Shown: positions 1 through 5,776, counted from the stretch's first letter. The stretch is DNA of 5,776 nt from Acidobacteriota bacterium (GCA_027064265.1 JAMOQA010000568.1:1-5776), one strand, 5' to 3'. Notes: generated from the sequence alone by a model not told the origin. A program made the numbers and translations.

Positions 1-2805
1 CGGCCCGAGGTCGGTCCAGGTGGCGCCGCCGTCGGTGGTGATCTCGATGGTCGCGGCCGACTTCCCGACGGTGAGCTCGTACCGCTGCCAGAACCCGAAG
101 GTGGCGGCGCCGTCCGGGTGGAGGACGTCGGTCAGCAGGACGACGTCCTTCTGGAGGGCGCTGTCCGAGGCGTGCCAGGCGTACGCGCCGCCCGCCGTGT
201 GGTTGTCGGACGTCGTGACCGCCCAGTCGTCCGTGCCCTGGAGCGCCTCGTGGGACCAGCCGGCCGGCTCGCCCCCGCCGTGCTCGACGTCCTCGAAGTG
301 GTGGTCGTCCCGCTCGTCCGCCTCGAGCATCCGGTCGAACTGCTGGTCCCGGTCGTCCGCCCCGTCGCAGGAGAGGGTGGCGGTGAACCCGGCTTCCTCC
401 ATGCACCCGACGCCGGCGCCGACCCGCACCGTCAGGGTGGCGACCGCCGTCTCGTCCGGCGGAATCGTGCCGATCTCGGCAGGGTTGTCGAGGACGGCCA
501 CGTCGGCGGAGGACGAGAGCGTCACCCGGACGTTCGTCGCCGGCTCGGACCCCCTGTTGCGGATCGTCAGCAGGAAGAGGGCGTCCTCGCCGATGTCGGC
601 GATGCCGTCGGCATCACACCCGGCCGCGGAGTCGTCCACGTCGACGGCGTCGAGGACGAGCCACGGGCCGTCCATCGGGACGACGTCGGTGCTGCCGAGG
701 TACGGCCGGTCGTCGTGCCCGGTCACGGTGACCTCCATCGGGCCCGGCTCCTGGGGGGGCGGGTCGAGCGGCAGGACACAGACCCCGTCGGCGTCGGTGT
801 AGCCGGCGGCGAAGATCCCCTCGTCCTGCTTGCGCACCGCGACCAGCTCGCCCTCCACCGGCTGGCCGTCGCGCTTCACCGTGACGGTGAACTCCTCGGC
901 GCCGGTCGGCACCTCGCTGTCGTGCTGGACGTCCAGGTCGCGCGGGCGCCGCGTCCACAGGGAGACCGAGGGTTCCGAGAGCAGGTTGTACATCTCGAAG
1001 TAGTACTGGACCGTGCCGGTGTTCCCGTAGTGGTCGTAGAGGTCCATCTTCGCCCGGCGGACGATCGTCCCGAGGGCGGGGGTGTCGTCCATCGGGAAGA
1101 TGTGGGTGTGCAGGCGGCGCTGGAAGTAGTCGTCCTCGTCCCAGTACGAGCTGTTCGAGGCCCCGAGGAAGCCGATCGCCCCCTTGTGCGGAACCTTCTG
1201 CCAGGTCTCGCCGAAGCACTCGTCCCGGTTGAGCGTGCCGGTGACGCACGCGTTCGAGATGACGAACGGGTACATCCCGTCGTTCGTGTTGTTGCGCACG
1301 TCGGCCTGGTCGTACCCGCCGTGGCTGGTCGGTCCCTGCCAGCTCGTCTCGCTGCCGTGGCCGGAGTAGTTGACCACCGAGCGGCCCTCGTCGATGGAGG
1401 CCGCGATCTCCGAGGTGTCGGCGTCGTAGGTGTGGTAGTGCCGGTCGCACGACTCCTTGCCGTGGGACCAGGAGGTCTCCTCGTAGTCGTTGGGCGTGTA
1501 GAAGGTGTCGATGCACCAGTCGTGGGTCCCCTCGATCAGGGAGATGTGCCCGGAGTCGGACGTGCCGATGAACCCGGCCCGCTTGACCCAGGTCTCGCCG
1601 GCGAAGGTCGCCTTCTCGTAGGTGAGCAGCTTGTCGACGACGTCCTCGGTCTCCTGGGCGCTTCGCGTCGAGATCCGGGCGATCTCGACGTCCGGCAGGT
1701 AGTCGTCGCCGTCGAGACAGGCGTACCAGTTGTCGGTCACCTGGGAGTGGCCGCCGCCGTTGCCCCAGTGGATCGGCGTGAAGTCGGTGTCCCCGACCAC
1801 CAGGACGTACCCGAGGGGCGGGTCGGTCCAGGTGTCGTAGCGATCCTGGATCACGTCCTTGACGTCCTGGTCCGAGGGGTTCGAGCCGATCTCGGAGAGC
1901 CTGACGACCTCGACCTTCCAGCCGGTGCGCCGCTTCCAGTCGACGAAGGGATCGATCGCCGCGGCGAAGTCGTCGTGGACGATCACGAGCATTCCCTCGG
2001 CGCCGCCGGTGCTGCCGTGGCCCGGCTCGGCCCGCCCGCCGTCGGCCGCCTCCGTGGCGGGGGAGCAGGCGGGGGGCGGCGGGGCCTCCCGCAGCAGCAG
2101 GTCGCCGAAGAAGGCCCGTTCGAAGACCGGGGAGTCGTTCCGGGCGGGCGGGCAGGGGTCGCCACCCTTCGCCCGGAGCACGAAGCGCATCTCCGGGTGG
2201 ACGAGGAGGGCGCCACTGGCCGGGTCCCAGCGGACGGGGTGGAGCTCGATCAGCGCGATCTCCCGCCCGCGGACCACGGCCCGGGAAACGATCCGGCCGG
2301 CTCCGGCGGGCCACGGGGTGTCGCTCCCGTACACGGCCTCGTCGAGGACGAGGGGGCGATCCTGCTCCGCATCGGGCAACTTGGGCACCGGGGGCTGGAC
2401 GGGCACCGGCCGGTGCGGGAGGCCCAGGGCGGCGGGGAACACCTCCCGGGTCGGTCCCGGGTCCACGTCGAGGGACAGCGTCGCGCCCCGGGGGACGGGG
2501 GCGAGCAACCGGATCACCGGCAGGCGGGGCCTTCCGACCTCGGCGGCCAGGTCCTCGCCGGGCAGGGTCACCAGGGAGAAGGGCTCTCCGTCGACGGTGA
2601 CCGGCCGCAGCTCGAGCCCCGGGATCGCGAGGGAGCCCTCGATCCGCCAGGGATCGGGGCTGTCCGCGGTGATCCGGGGCGGCGCGGGGGTGGCGCCGTC
2701 CTCGAGGGGGACGAAGGCGGCCAGGGCGGCGCCGGGAAGGCAGAGGCTGAGGAGGGCCAGCGCGAGGCGCAGGGCCGGCGTCGGACGAAAGCGGTTCCGG
2801 TTCAT
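1..2805 (-). CDS. Secreted gingipain-type cysteine protease (peptidase family C25), 3' end off window
   Basis: Exported multidomain endopeptidase. The frame is open for 935 codons from ATG 2805-2803 to the left edge; GGAGA at 2811-2815 lies 5 nt before the ATG. Residues 1-29 form a Sec signal peptide (basic n-region, Leu/Ala core, cleavage likely after Ala-Leu-Ala). Residues ~30-260 resemble a C25 propeptide region ending in VFERAFFGDLLL. The catalytic domain spans ~272-617: LDGDDYLPDVEI (~364-375), NYSGHGSETSW with His483, ISNACVTG with Cys520, GAIGFLGASNSSYW, and YNLLSEPS (606-613). His483 and Cys520 align with the gingipain His/Cys dyad (RgpB His211/Cys244). After it come an Ig-like domain (~636-715), a second beta-domain opening with a CDADGIADIGED segment (~716-830), and a jelly-roll-like segment (~836 to the edge) containing TTDGGATW. 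The architecture predicts further repeats or a secretion/sorting domain beyond the edge. Cleavage specificity cannot be read. The gene is divergent from perR and probably has its own promoter. Confidence 0.93.
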   Translation of the reverse strand, partial: MNRNRFRPTPALRLALALLSLCLPGAALAAFVPLEDGATPAPPRITADSPDPWRIEGSLAIPGLELRPVTVDGEPFSLVTLPGEDLAAEVGRPRLPVIRLLAPVPRGATLSLDVDPGPTREVFPAALGLPHRPVPVQPPVPKLPDAEQDRPLVLDEAVYGSDTPWPAGAGRIVSRAVVRGREIALIELHPVRWDPASGALLVHPEMRFVLRAKGGDPCPPARNDSPVFERAFFGDLLLREAPPPPACSPATEAADGGRAEPGHGSTGGAEGMLVIVHDDFAAAIDPFVDWKRRTGWKVEVVRLSEIGSNPSDQDVKDVIQDRYDTWTDPPLGYVLVVGDTDFTPIHWGNGGGHSQVTDNWYACLDGDDYLPDVEIARISTRSAQETEDVVDKLLTYEKATFAGETWVKRAGFIGTSDSGHISLIEGTHDWCIDTFYTPNDYEETSWSHGKESCDRHYHTYDADTSEIAASIDEGRSVVNYSGHGSETSWQGPTSHGGYDQADVRNNTNDGMYPFVISNACVTGTLNRDECFGETWQKVPHKGAIGFLGASNSSYWDEDDYFQRRLHTHIFPMDDTPALGTIVRRAKMDLYDHYGNTGTVQYYFEMYNLLSEPSVSLWTRRPRDLDVQHDSEVPTGAEEFTVTVKRDGQPVEGELVAVRKQDEGIFAAGYTDADGVCVLPLDPPPQEPGPMEVTVTGHDDRPYLGSTDVVPMDGPWLVLDAVDVDDSAAGCDADGIADIGEDALFLLTIRNRGSEPATNVRVTLSSSADVAVLDNPAEIGTIPPDETAVATLTVRVGAGVGCMEEAGFTATLSCDGADDRDQQFDRMLEADERDDHHFEDVEHGGGEPAGWSHEALQGTDDWAVTTSDNHTAGGAYAWHASDSALQKDVVLLTDVLHPDGAATFGFWQRYELTVGKSAATIEITTDGGATWTDLGP

Positions 2806-3035
2806 CGGGATCTCCACGGGGGGACAGGGATTACCGTGCCCTAGGTTGTACGGGCAGCGATCCCTGCCGCCAAGGGAAAATGGGCGTACCGTTCCCGGGG
2901 GATCCCCGCCGGGTGGATGGCATGGCGCAACCGAGGGAACCTGTGGTAACTTACTAACAGCATTGTGTTGATTATCAGCCGGCAAGATGTACCGCCCGGT
3001 TCATGGGTGCAGTCCCCGAGGGGGGTGAAGCCGTG
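2806..3035. promoter_or_regulatory. Divergent intergenic region between protease and perR, with AT-rich island
   Basis: This gap must hold the promoters of both divergent genes. Positions 2941-2980 are about 40% GC, strikingly lower than the surroundings, and are the best place for promoter elements. Two perfect odd-centred 9-bp palindromes of 4-1-4 geometry lie here: GTAACTTAC (2946-2954) and TGATTATCA (2969-2977), with centres 23 bp apart. The second resembles the core of Fur/PerR boxes (AAT-T-ATT versus GAT-T-ATC) but matches the B. subtilis Per box only partly. On the minus strand GATAAT (2976-2971) is a fair -10, yet no convincing -35 sits at the right distance. A GGGGATCCCC palindrome (2898-2907) and a 5-bp stem (2853-2857 with 2864-2868) lie in the protease leader; both are weak. 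Confidence 0.4.
3019..3028 (+). promoter_or_regulatory. Ribosome binding site of perR
   Basis: AGGGGGGTGA is a purine-rich Shine-Dalgarno sequence ending 7 nt before ATG 3036. It decides the start: the upstream in-frame ATG at 3003 has no such site and would place this motif inside the gene. GTG 3033, one codon upstream, would leave only 4 nt. Confidence 0.7.
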
Positions 3036-3485
3036 ATGGACCTCCAGGAAAGGATGAAGCGGTTCGAGGAGACCTGCCGCCGGCAGGGCCTCCCGGTCAC
3101 CGTGCAGCGGCGCGCGGTCTACGAGGCGCTGGCGTCGCGCAAGGATCACCCGACGGCCGACGAGCTGTACGACGCCGTCAGTCGGCGGCTGCCGGGGATC
3201 TCGCGCACGACGGTCTACCGGGTCCTCGAGACGCTGGTCAAGATGGGCCTGGCGATCAAGGTGGACCATCCCGGTGCCCGTTCCCGGTTCGATGCCAACG
3301 CCACCGACCACCCCCACGCGGTCTGTCTCGCGTGCGAGCGGGTCTTCGACTTCGAGGTTCGGGACTTCGACCTGGGGGACATCCCCGAGCAGCTGCCGGA
3401 CGGGTTCCAGGTGACCGGCGTGACCGTCGTCGTCCACGGTTACTGCCCGTTCTGCCGGGCCGCCCTCGAGAAGAACCGGGGCTGA
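3036..3485 (+). CDS. perR: PerR-type peroxide-sensing transcriptional repressor (Fur family)
   Basis: Metal-dependent cytoplasmic DNA-binding repressor of 149 aa, the usual length for the family. Residues ~18-77 form the winged helix with the HPTADELYDAV and ISRTTVYRVLETL segments. The C-terminal half carries the dimerisation/metal domain. Every ligand of B. subtilis PerR is present with a constant offset of one: regulatory site His38, Asp86, His92, His94, Asp105 (PerR H37, D85, H91, H93, D104), and structural zinc site Cys97-x2-Cys100 plus Cys137-x2-Cys140. The Asp at the D104 position is the residue associated with Fe-catalysed H2O2 sensing, so PerR is preferred over Fur or Zur. The constant offset also supports the ATG 3036 start. 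PerR proteins typically repress catalase, peroxiredoxin and iron-storage genes, and often themselves; none of those targets is in the window. No terminator is visible before nadA, so read-through is possible. Confidence 0.9.
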   Translation: MDLQERMKRFEETCRRQGLPVTVQRRAVYEALASRKDHPTADELYDAVSRRLPGISRTTVYRVLETLVKMGLAIKVDHPGARSRFDANATDHPHAVCLACERVFDFEVRDFDLGDIPEQLPDGFQVTGVTVVVHGYCPFCRAALEKNRG

Positions 3486-3502
3486 AGGATCCTCTGCCCG
3501 AT

Positions 3503-3531
3503 TTGACAACACGGGGCGCGGGGGGTGAACT
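3503..3531 (+). promoter_or_regulatory. Probable sigma-70-type promoter of nadA
   Basis: A perfect TTGACA (3503-3508) is followed after exactly 17 nt by TGAACT (3526-3531), which keeps only three of six -10 consensus bases. The strong -35, correct spacing and position about 65 nt upstream of the nadA SD make a promoter plausible, and would give nadA expression separate from perR. The poor -10 and the GC-rich spacer keep confidence moderate. Confidence 0.45.
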
Positions 3532-3536
3532 CACCC
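3523..3536. promoter_or_regulatory. Inverted repeat overlapping the nadA -10, candidate operator
   Basis: GGGTGA-AC-TCACCC is a perfect 6-bp inverted repeat with a 2-nt centre. It overlaps the putative -10 and start region of the nadA promoter, the expected place for a repressor site. I do not recognise it as a known NAD-regulator site (NadR, NiaR, NrtR), and it does not look like an AT-rich PerR box. As RNA it could form only a short 4-5 bp hairpin without a U-tract, so it is unlikely to be a perR terminator. Confidence 0.3.
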
Positions 3537-3562
3537 ACTTCCCCGCGGGAAACGCCCCCGGC

Positions 3563-3582
3563 CGGGCCGGGCGGCCGGCCCG
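3563..3582 (+). other. GC hairpin in nadA leader, abutting the ribosome binding site
   Basis: CGGGCCGG (3563-3570) and CCGGCCCG (3575-3582) form a perfect 8-bp all-GC stem with the loop GCGG. The stem ends 2 nt before the Shine-Dalgarno sequence (3585-3592). No U-tract follows, so it is not an intrinsic terminator. It may insulate or modulate nadA translation, or be a chance product of high GC. Confidence 0.35.
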
Positions 3583-3584
3583 CC

Positions 3585-3592
3585 AGGAGGTG
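3585..3592 (+). promoter_or_regulatory. Ribosome binding site of nadA
   Basis: AGGAGGTG is a near-perfect anti-SD complement, 6 nt before ATG 3599. It fixes the start there and rules out the frame extension back to 3332, which would overlap perR and adds only low-complexity Arg/Gly/Pro residues. Confidence 0.85.
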
Positions 3593-3598
3593 CCAGGG

Positions 3599-4657
3599 AT
3601 GCCGATCCGGCCGGGTACCGTCGCGGAGATCCGGGAGCAGATGCTCCGCCTGCTCGAGGGGATCGTCCCCGAGGCGGAGATCGTCCTCAAGGCCGAGCTG
3701 GTCCACGAGATCCTGCGCCTCAAGGAGGAACGGGGCGCGATCATCCTCGGCCACAACTACATGGAGCCGGCGCTCTTCCACACCGTGCCGGACGTCACCG
3801 GTGACTCCCTGGAGCTCGCGCGCCGGGCCGCCGCCACCGACCGGGACCCGATCGTCTTCTGCGGCGTGAAGTTCATGGCGGAGACGGCGAAGATCCTGAA
3901 CCCGGACCGGACGGTGCTTCTCCCGTCCGAGAAGGCCGGCTGTTCCCTGGCCGAGAGCATCACCGCCGAGGACGTGCGGCTCCTGCGGGAGATGTTCCCG
4001 GGCGTGCCGGTCGTGACCTACATCAACACCTACGCCGACGTGAAGGCCGAGTGCGACGTCTGCTGCACGTCCTCCAACGCGGCGAAGGTCGTGGAGTCCC
4101 TCGGCAGCGACACCGTGATCTTCCTCCCGGACGAGTACCTGGCGGCGAACGTCGCCCGGGAGACCGGCCGGCGGATCCTCTACCCCGTCGGGGCGGACCG
4201 GAAGCCGACCCTCCAGGTGGATTCCCTCGAGCACGTGATCCTCGGCTGGAAGGGCCGCTGCGAGGTCCACGAGCAGTTCACGGTCGAGGACGTGCGGCGC
4301 GTCCGCGAGCAGTTCCCCGACGCGATCGTCCTCGCCCACCCGGAGTGCCCGCCGGATGTCGTGGAGGCGGCCGACTTCGCCGGCTCGACGACGGCGATGG
4401 CCCGCTACGTGAAGGAGAGCCCGGCGAAGCGGTACATGCTCTTCACCGAGTGCTCGATGGCGGACAACATCGCGGCGGAGAACCGGGACAAGGAGATGAT
4501 CCGCATGTGCTCGGTGCGCTGCCCGCACATGAACGAGATCACCCTCGAGGACACGCTGCGCGCGCTCCGGGAGAACGTCGTCGAGATCACGGTGCCGAAG
4601 GACGTCGCGGCCCGGGCCCGGAACGCCATCGAGCGGATGCTCGCCGTTCGCGCCTGA
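3599..4657 (+). CDS. nadA: Quinolinate synthase A
   Basis: Condenses iminoaspartate with dihydroxyacetone phosphate to quinolinate, the second step of de novo NAD synthesis from aspartate; cytoplasmic [4Fe-4S] enzyme. It has 352 aa, normal for the family. The three cluster cysteines are Cys115 (AGCSLAES), Cys221 (GRCEVHEQF) and Cys308 (CPHMNEITLEDT). Substrate-site residues known from archaeal NadA structures all align: His52/Tyr54 (GHNY), Ser70 (GDSLELA), Tyr141/Asn143 (YINTYAD), Ser158 (CCTSSNA), His247/Glu249 (AHPEC), Ser263/Thr264 (GSTTAM). The stretch between the first and second cluster cysteines (106 residues) is longer than in E. coli NadA and nearer the B. subtilis type. Extra cysteines at 152, 155, 156 and 304 are not assigned a role. 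The gene has its own probable promoter and a strong SD. The partners nadB and nadC are not in the window. Confidence 0.97.
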   Translation: MPIRPGTVAEIREQMLRLLEGIVPEAEIVLKAELVHEILRLKEERGAIILGHNYMEPALFHTVPDVTGDSLELARRAAATDRDPIVFCGVKFMAETAKILNPDRTVLLPSEKAGCSLAESITAEDVRLLREMFPGVPVVTYINTYADVKAECDVCCTSSNAAKVVESLGSDTVIFLPDEYLAANVARETGRRILYPVGADRKPTLQVDSLEHVILGWKGRCEVHEQFTVEDVRRVREQFPDAIVLAHPECPPDVVEAADFAGSTTAMARYVKESPAKRYMLFTECSMADNIAAENRDKEMIRMCSVRCPHMNEITLEDTLRALRENVVEITVPKDVAARARNAIERMLAVRA

Positions 4658-4676
4658 GCGCGGGAGGGGTCAGGCG
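4651..4676. terminator. Inverted repeat across the convergent stop codons of nadA and the yjfB-like gene
   Basis: CGCCTGA (4651-4657) and TCAGGCG (4670-4676) are perfect 7-bp inverted repeats around a 12-nt loop. Each arm contains one gene's TGA stop, since both genes end with an Ala GCC codon plus TGA. Either transcript could fold this stem at its 3' end, so it may act as a shared bidirectional end signal. There is no U-tract on either strand, so intrinsic termination is not demonstrated, and coincidence is possible. Confidence 0.3.
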
Positions 4677-4855
4677 AGGACGTCGAGGTTCTGGCCGATT
4701 CCCATCATCCGCAGGAGGTCCGCCGCCGCCTGCTGTTCCGCCTCGAGGACCTTGTCCAGCACGGCGACCTGGGCCTCGGTCGCGTTCTTCACGTTCCGGG
4801 CGGCGAACGCGTCGCCGACCATCTCGGCGGCGAGGATCGTCCCGTCGATCTCCAT
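4670..4855 (-). CDS. Small YjfB-family protein (putative motility protein)
   Basis: Protein of 61 aa from ATG 4855-4853, with AAGGAGG at 4860-4866 only 4 nt upstream. No signal peptide or membrane segment is seen. It is predicted to be mostly one amphipathic helix: an N-terminal MEIDGTILAAEM stretch, a central helix AVLDKVLEAEQQAAADLLRMM, hmm-like in its Ala/Leu/Gln/Glu pattern, and a C-terminal IGQNLDVLA. Length, the 'VLxKxLxxxEQQ' helix and the 'G-x-x-LDVxA' ending match the YjfB-like family. B. subtilis YjfB is linked to motility only by its SigD regulation, as I recall, and the molecular role is unknown. No flagellar gene is in the window and no FliA/SigD-type promoter is recognisable upstream. 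The gene converges on nadA (12-bp gap) and diverges from glk. The much longer frame extending upstream of this ATG is an Arg/Pro-rich shadow of glk. Confidence 0.8.
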   Translation of the reverse strand: MEIDGTILAAEMVGDAFAARNVKNATEAQVAVLDKVLEAEQQAAADLLRMMGIGQNLDVLA

Positions 4856-4910
4856 GGGGCCTCCTTCGGTCCTCGTGTCGGCCGCCCGGGCCTGATCTTG
4901 AGAGCCCGGC

Positions 4911-4927
4911 CCCGGCCCCTTGCCGGG
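4911..4927. other. GC stem-loop in the yjfB-like/glk divergent gap
   Basis: CCCGGC (4911-4916) and GCCGGG (4922-4927) make a perfect 6-bp stem with a 5-nt loop in the 110-bp gap 4856-4965. An upstream copy of CCCGGC (4905-4910) could pair instead. On the plus strand the stem lies 27 nt before the glk SD. A TTGAGA at 4898-4903 resembles a -35 but has no usable -10 at 16-18 nt, so no promoter is called. Such a stem can arise by chance at this GC content. Confidence 0.2.
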
Positions 4928-4954
4928 AGCGTCCGTCTTCGTCCATCCTGTCCC

Positions 4955-4960
4955 GGGAGG
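4955..4960 (+). promoter_or_regulatory. Ribosome binding site of glk
   Basis: GGGAGG lies 5 nt before TTG 4966. No in-frame ATG or GTG was found between 4801 and the TTG, so this site supports the TTG start. It sits in the 8-bp palindrome TCCCGGGA (4951-4958). Confidence 0.65.
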
Positions 4961-4965
4961 CTGCC

Positions 4966-5776
4966 TTGTTCCTGGTCGGCGACATCGGCGGAACCCACGC
5001 GCGGCTCGCCCTCGCCCGGGCCGAGGGGGAGGGGTTCGTCCTCGGGGAGACCCGCATCTTCGAGTCGGCCCGCTACTCCGGGCTCGAGCCGATCCTCGAG
5101 GAGTACCTGGACCGGCGGCCTGCCGTGGAGCGGGGCATCCGGGCGGCCGCGTTCGGGCTGCCCGGCCCGGTGCTCGAGGGCCGGGTCCGGACGACGAATC
5201 TCCCCTGGGAGGTGGATGCCCGGCTGCTTCGCCGGGAACTCGGCGTCGCGGTCGCCCTGCTGAACGACCTCGAGGCGATCGCCCACGGCACGCTGGTGGT
5301 TCCCGCCGACCGGGTGGAGACGCTCCAGGAGGGGGAGCCGGCCCGGGGGAACCGGGCGGTGATCGCCGCCGGCACGGGCCTCGGGGAGGCGGCGCTCTTC
5401 CGCCACGGGGACGCGCTGGTCCCGTCGGCCTCGGAGGGGGGGCACACCGAGTTCGGCCCGCGGGACGAGGAGGAGATCGACCTGCTCCGGTTCCTGCTCG
5501 CCCGGCACGGCCACGTCTCCTACGAGCGGATCGTCTCCGGGCCGGGCCTCGTCTCCCTCCACGCCTTCTACCGGGAAAGGGTTGCCGGCGCCGGCCCACC
5601 CCTCTCCGACCCGGCGGAGGTGACCCACCGGGCCCTCGCGGGAGAAGACCCGGCGGCGGTGGCGGCGCTCTCTCTCTTCTGCTCGGTGTACGGTGCCGAG
5701 GCGGGGAACCTGGCCCTCAAGGTGCTGGCCCGGGAGGGAGTCTGGGTGGCCGGCGGCATCGCGCCCCGGATCCTTC
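4966..5776 (+). CDS. glk: Glucokinase (Glk family, E. coli type), 3' end off window
   Basis: Phosphorylates glucose to glucose-6-phosphate with ATP; cytoplasmic entry step of glycolysis. 270 codons are visible; family members run about 320-335 aa, so roughly 50-60 are missing. The N-terminal phosphate-binding motif VGDIGGTHARLAL sits at residues 4-16, as in E. coli Glk, which supports the TTG start. Others: GLPGPVLEG (64-72), LLNDLEAIAHG with Asn100 and the presumed catalytic base Asp101, AAGTGLGEA (~134-142), SEGGHTEFGP with Glu157 and His160, SYERIVSGPGL with Glu187, and VWVAGGIAPRIL (259-270). These match E. coli Asn99, Asp100, Glu157, His160 and Glu187. It lacks the ROK-type Cys-rich zinc motif, so it belongs to the Glk (PF02685-type) family rather than ROK. 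It is divergent from the yjfB-like gene; its downstream operon context is unknown. Confidence 0.95.
   Translation, partial: MFLVGDIGGTHARLALARAEGEGFVLGETRIFESARYSGLEPILEEYLDRRPAVERGIRAAAFGLPGPVLEGRVRTTNLPWEVDARLLRRELGVAVALLNDLEAIAHGTLVVPADRVETLQEGEPARGNRAVIAAGTGLGEAALFRHGDALVPSASEGGHTEFGPRDEEEIDLLRFLLARHGHVSYERIVSGPGLVSLHAFYRERVAGAGPPLSDPAEVTHRALAGEDPAAVAALSLFCSVYGAEAGNLALKVLAREGVWVAGGIAPRIL

Noticed and set aside
614..2314. 566-codon minus-strand frame
   Set aside because: It is Arg/Pro/Gly-rich and is a shifted frame of the real protease gene on the same strand.
118..2844. 908-codon open frame on the plus strand, antisense to the protease
   Set aside because: Its product is a Val/Arg/Gly/Asp-rich low-complexity string with no recognisable domain. 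The opposite strand encodes a clear C25 protease with a signal peptide and catalytic motifs. Long antisense frames are expected at this GC content.
2898..2907. GGGGATCCCC palindrome upstream of the protease
   Set aside because: A short GC palindrome in a GC-rich genome with no associated promoter element; it does not stand out from background.
3003..3035. Upstream ATG or GTG start for perR
   Set aside because: The good SD lies at 3019-3028, inside this extension, and the ligand residues align with B. subtilis PerR at a constant offset of one from ATG 3036.
3486..3493. AGGATCCT just after the perR stop as a terminator
   Set aside because: An 8-bp palindrome without loop or T-tract cannot form an intrinsic terminator.
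3332..3598. Upstream extension of nadA to a start at 3332
   Set aside because: It would overlap perR by about 150 bp and adds Arg/Gly/Pro-rich sequence. The ATG at 3599 has a near-perfect SD and gives the normal NadA length.
3440..4528. 362-codon minus-strand frame opposite nadA
   Set aside because: It is rich in His, Arg, Asp and Leu, has no motif, and lies antisense to an unmistakable nadA.
4856..5599. N-terminal extension of the yjfB-like frame to 309 codons
   Set aside because: The added part is Arg/Pro/Gly-rich and antisense to glk, whereas the 61-aa form has its own SD and family length.

Overview
The window is uniformly very GC-rich (roughly 70%, third-position GC-dominated) and carries five protein genes: two cut by the window edges and three complete. 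No mobile element, CRISPR array, rRNA or tRNA was seen. The content suggests an uncultured, high-GC, Gram-negative-type bacterium. A large exported gingipain-type (C25) protease with Ig-like repeats of the 'NGDG-x-DPGE' style is typical of lineages such as Acidobacteriota, Eisenbacteria or Krumholzibacteria. This placement is an inference from gene style only.

Layout. Positions 1-2805 (minus strand) hold the first 935 codons of a secreted C25 cysteine protease; its 3' end lies off the left edge. A 230-bp divergent intergenic region (2806-3035) contains a clearly AT-richer island at about 2941-2980. Next, on the plus strand, come a PerR-type peroxide-sensing Fur-family repressor (3036-3485) and nadA, quinolinate synthase (3599-4657). 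The 113-bp gap between them holds a perfect TTGACA -35 box, a 14-bp inverted repeat over the likely -10, and a GC hairpin abutting the nadA ribosome binding site. A small YjfB-family protein gene (4670-4855, minus) converges on nadA with only 12 bp between the stop codons, and the two stops form an inverted repeat. A 110-bp divergent gap separates it from glucokinase (4966 to the right edge, plus), which starts at TTG.

How they work together. This looks like an ordinary chromosomal region of mostly unrelated housekeeping genes rather than a dedicated system. The one functionally suggestive pairing is perR beside nadA: NadA depends on an oxidant-labile [4Fe-4S] cluster, and PerR senses H2O2. 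Nothing in the sequence proves that PerR controls nadA. I found no evidence of a previously undescribed system; the most interesting items are non-coding structures around perR and nadA and the orphan YjfB-type gene.
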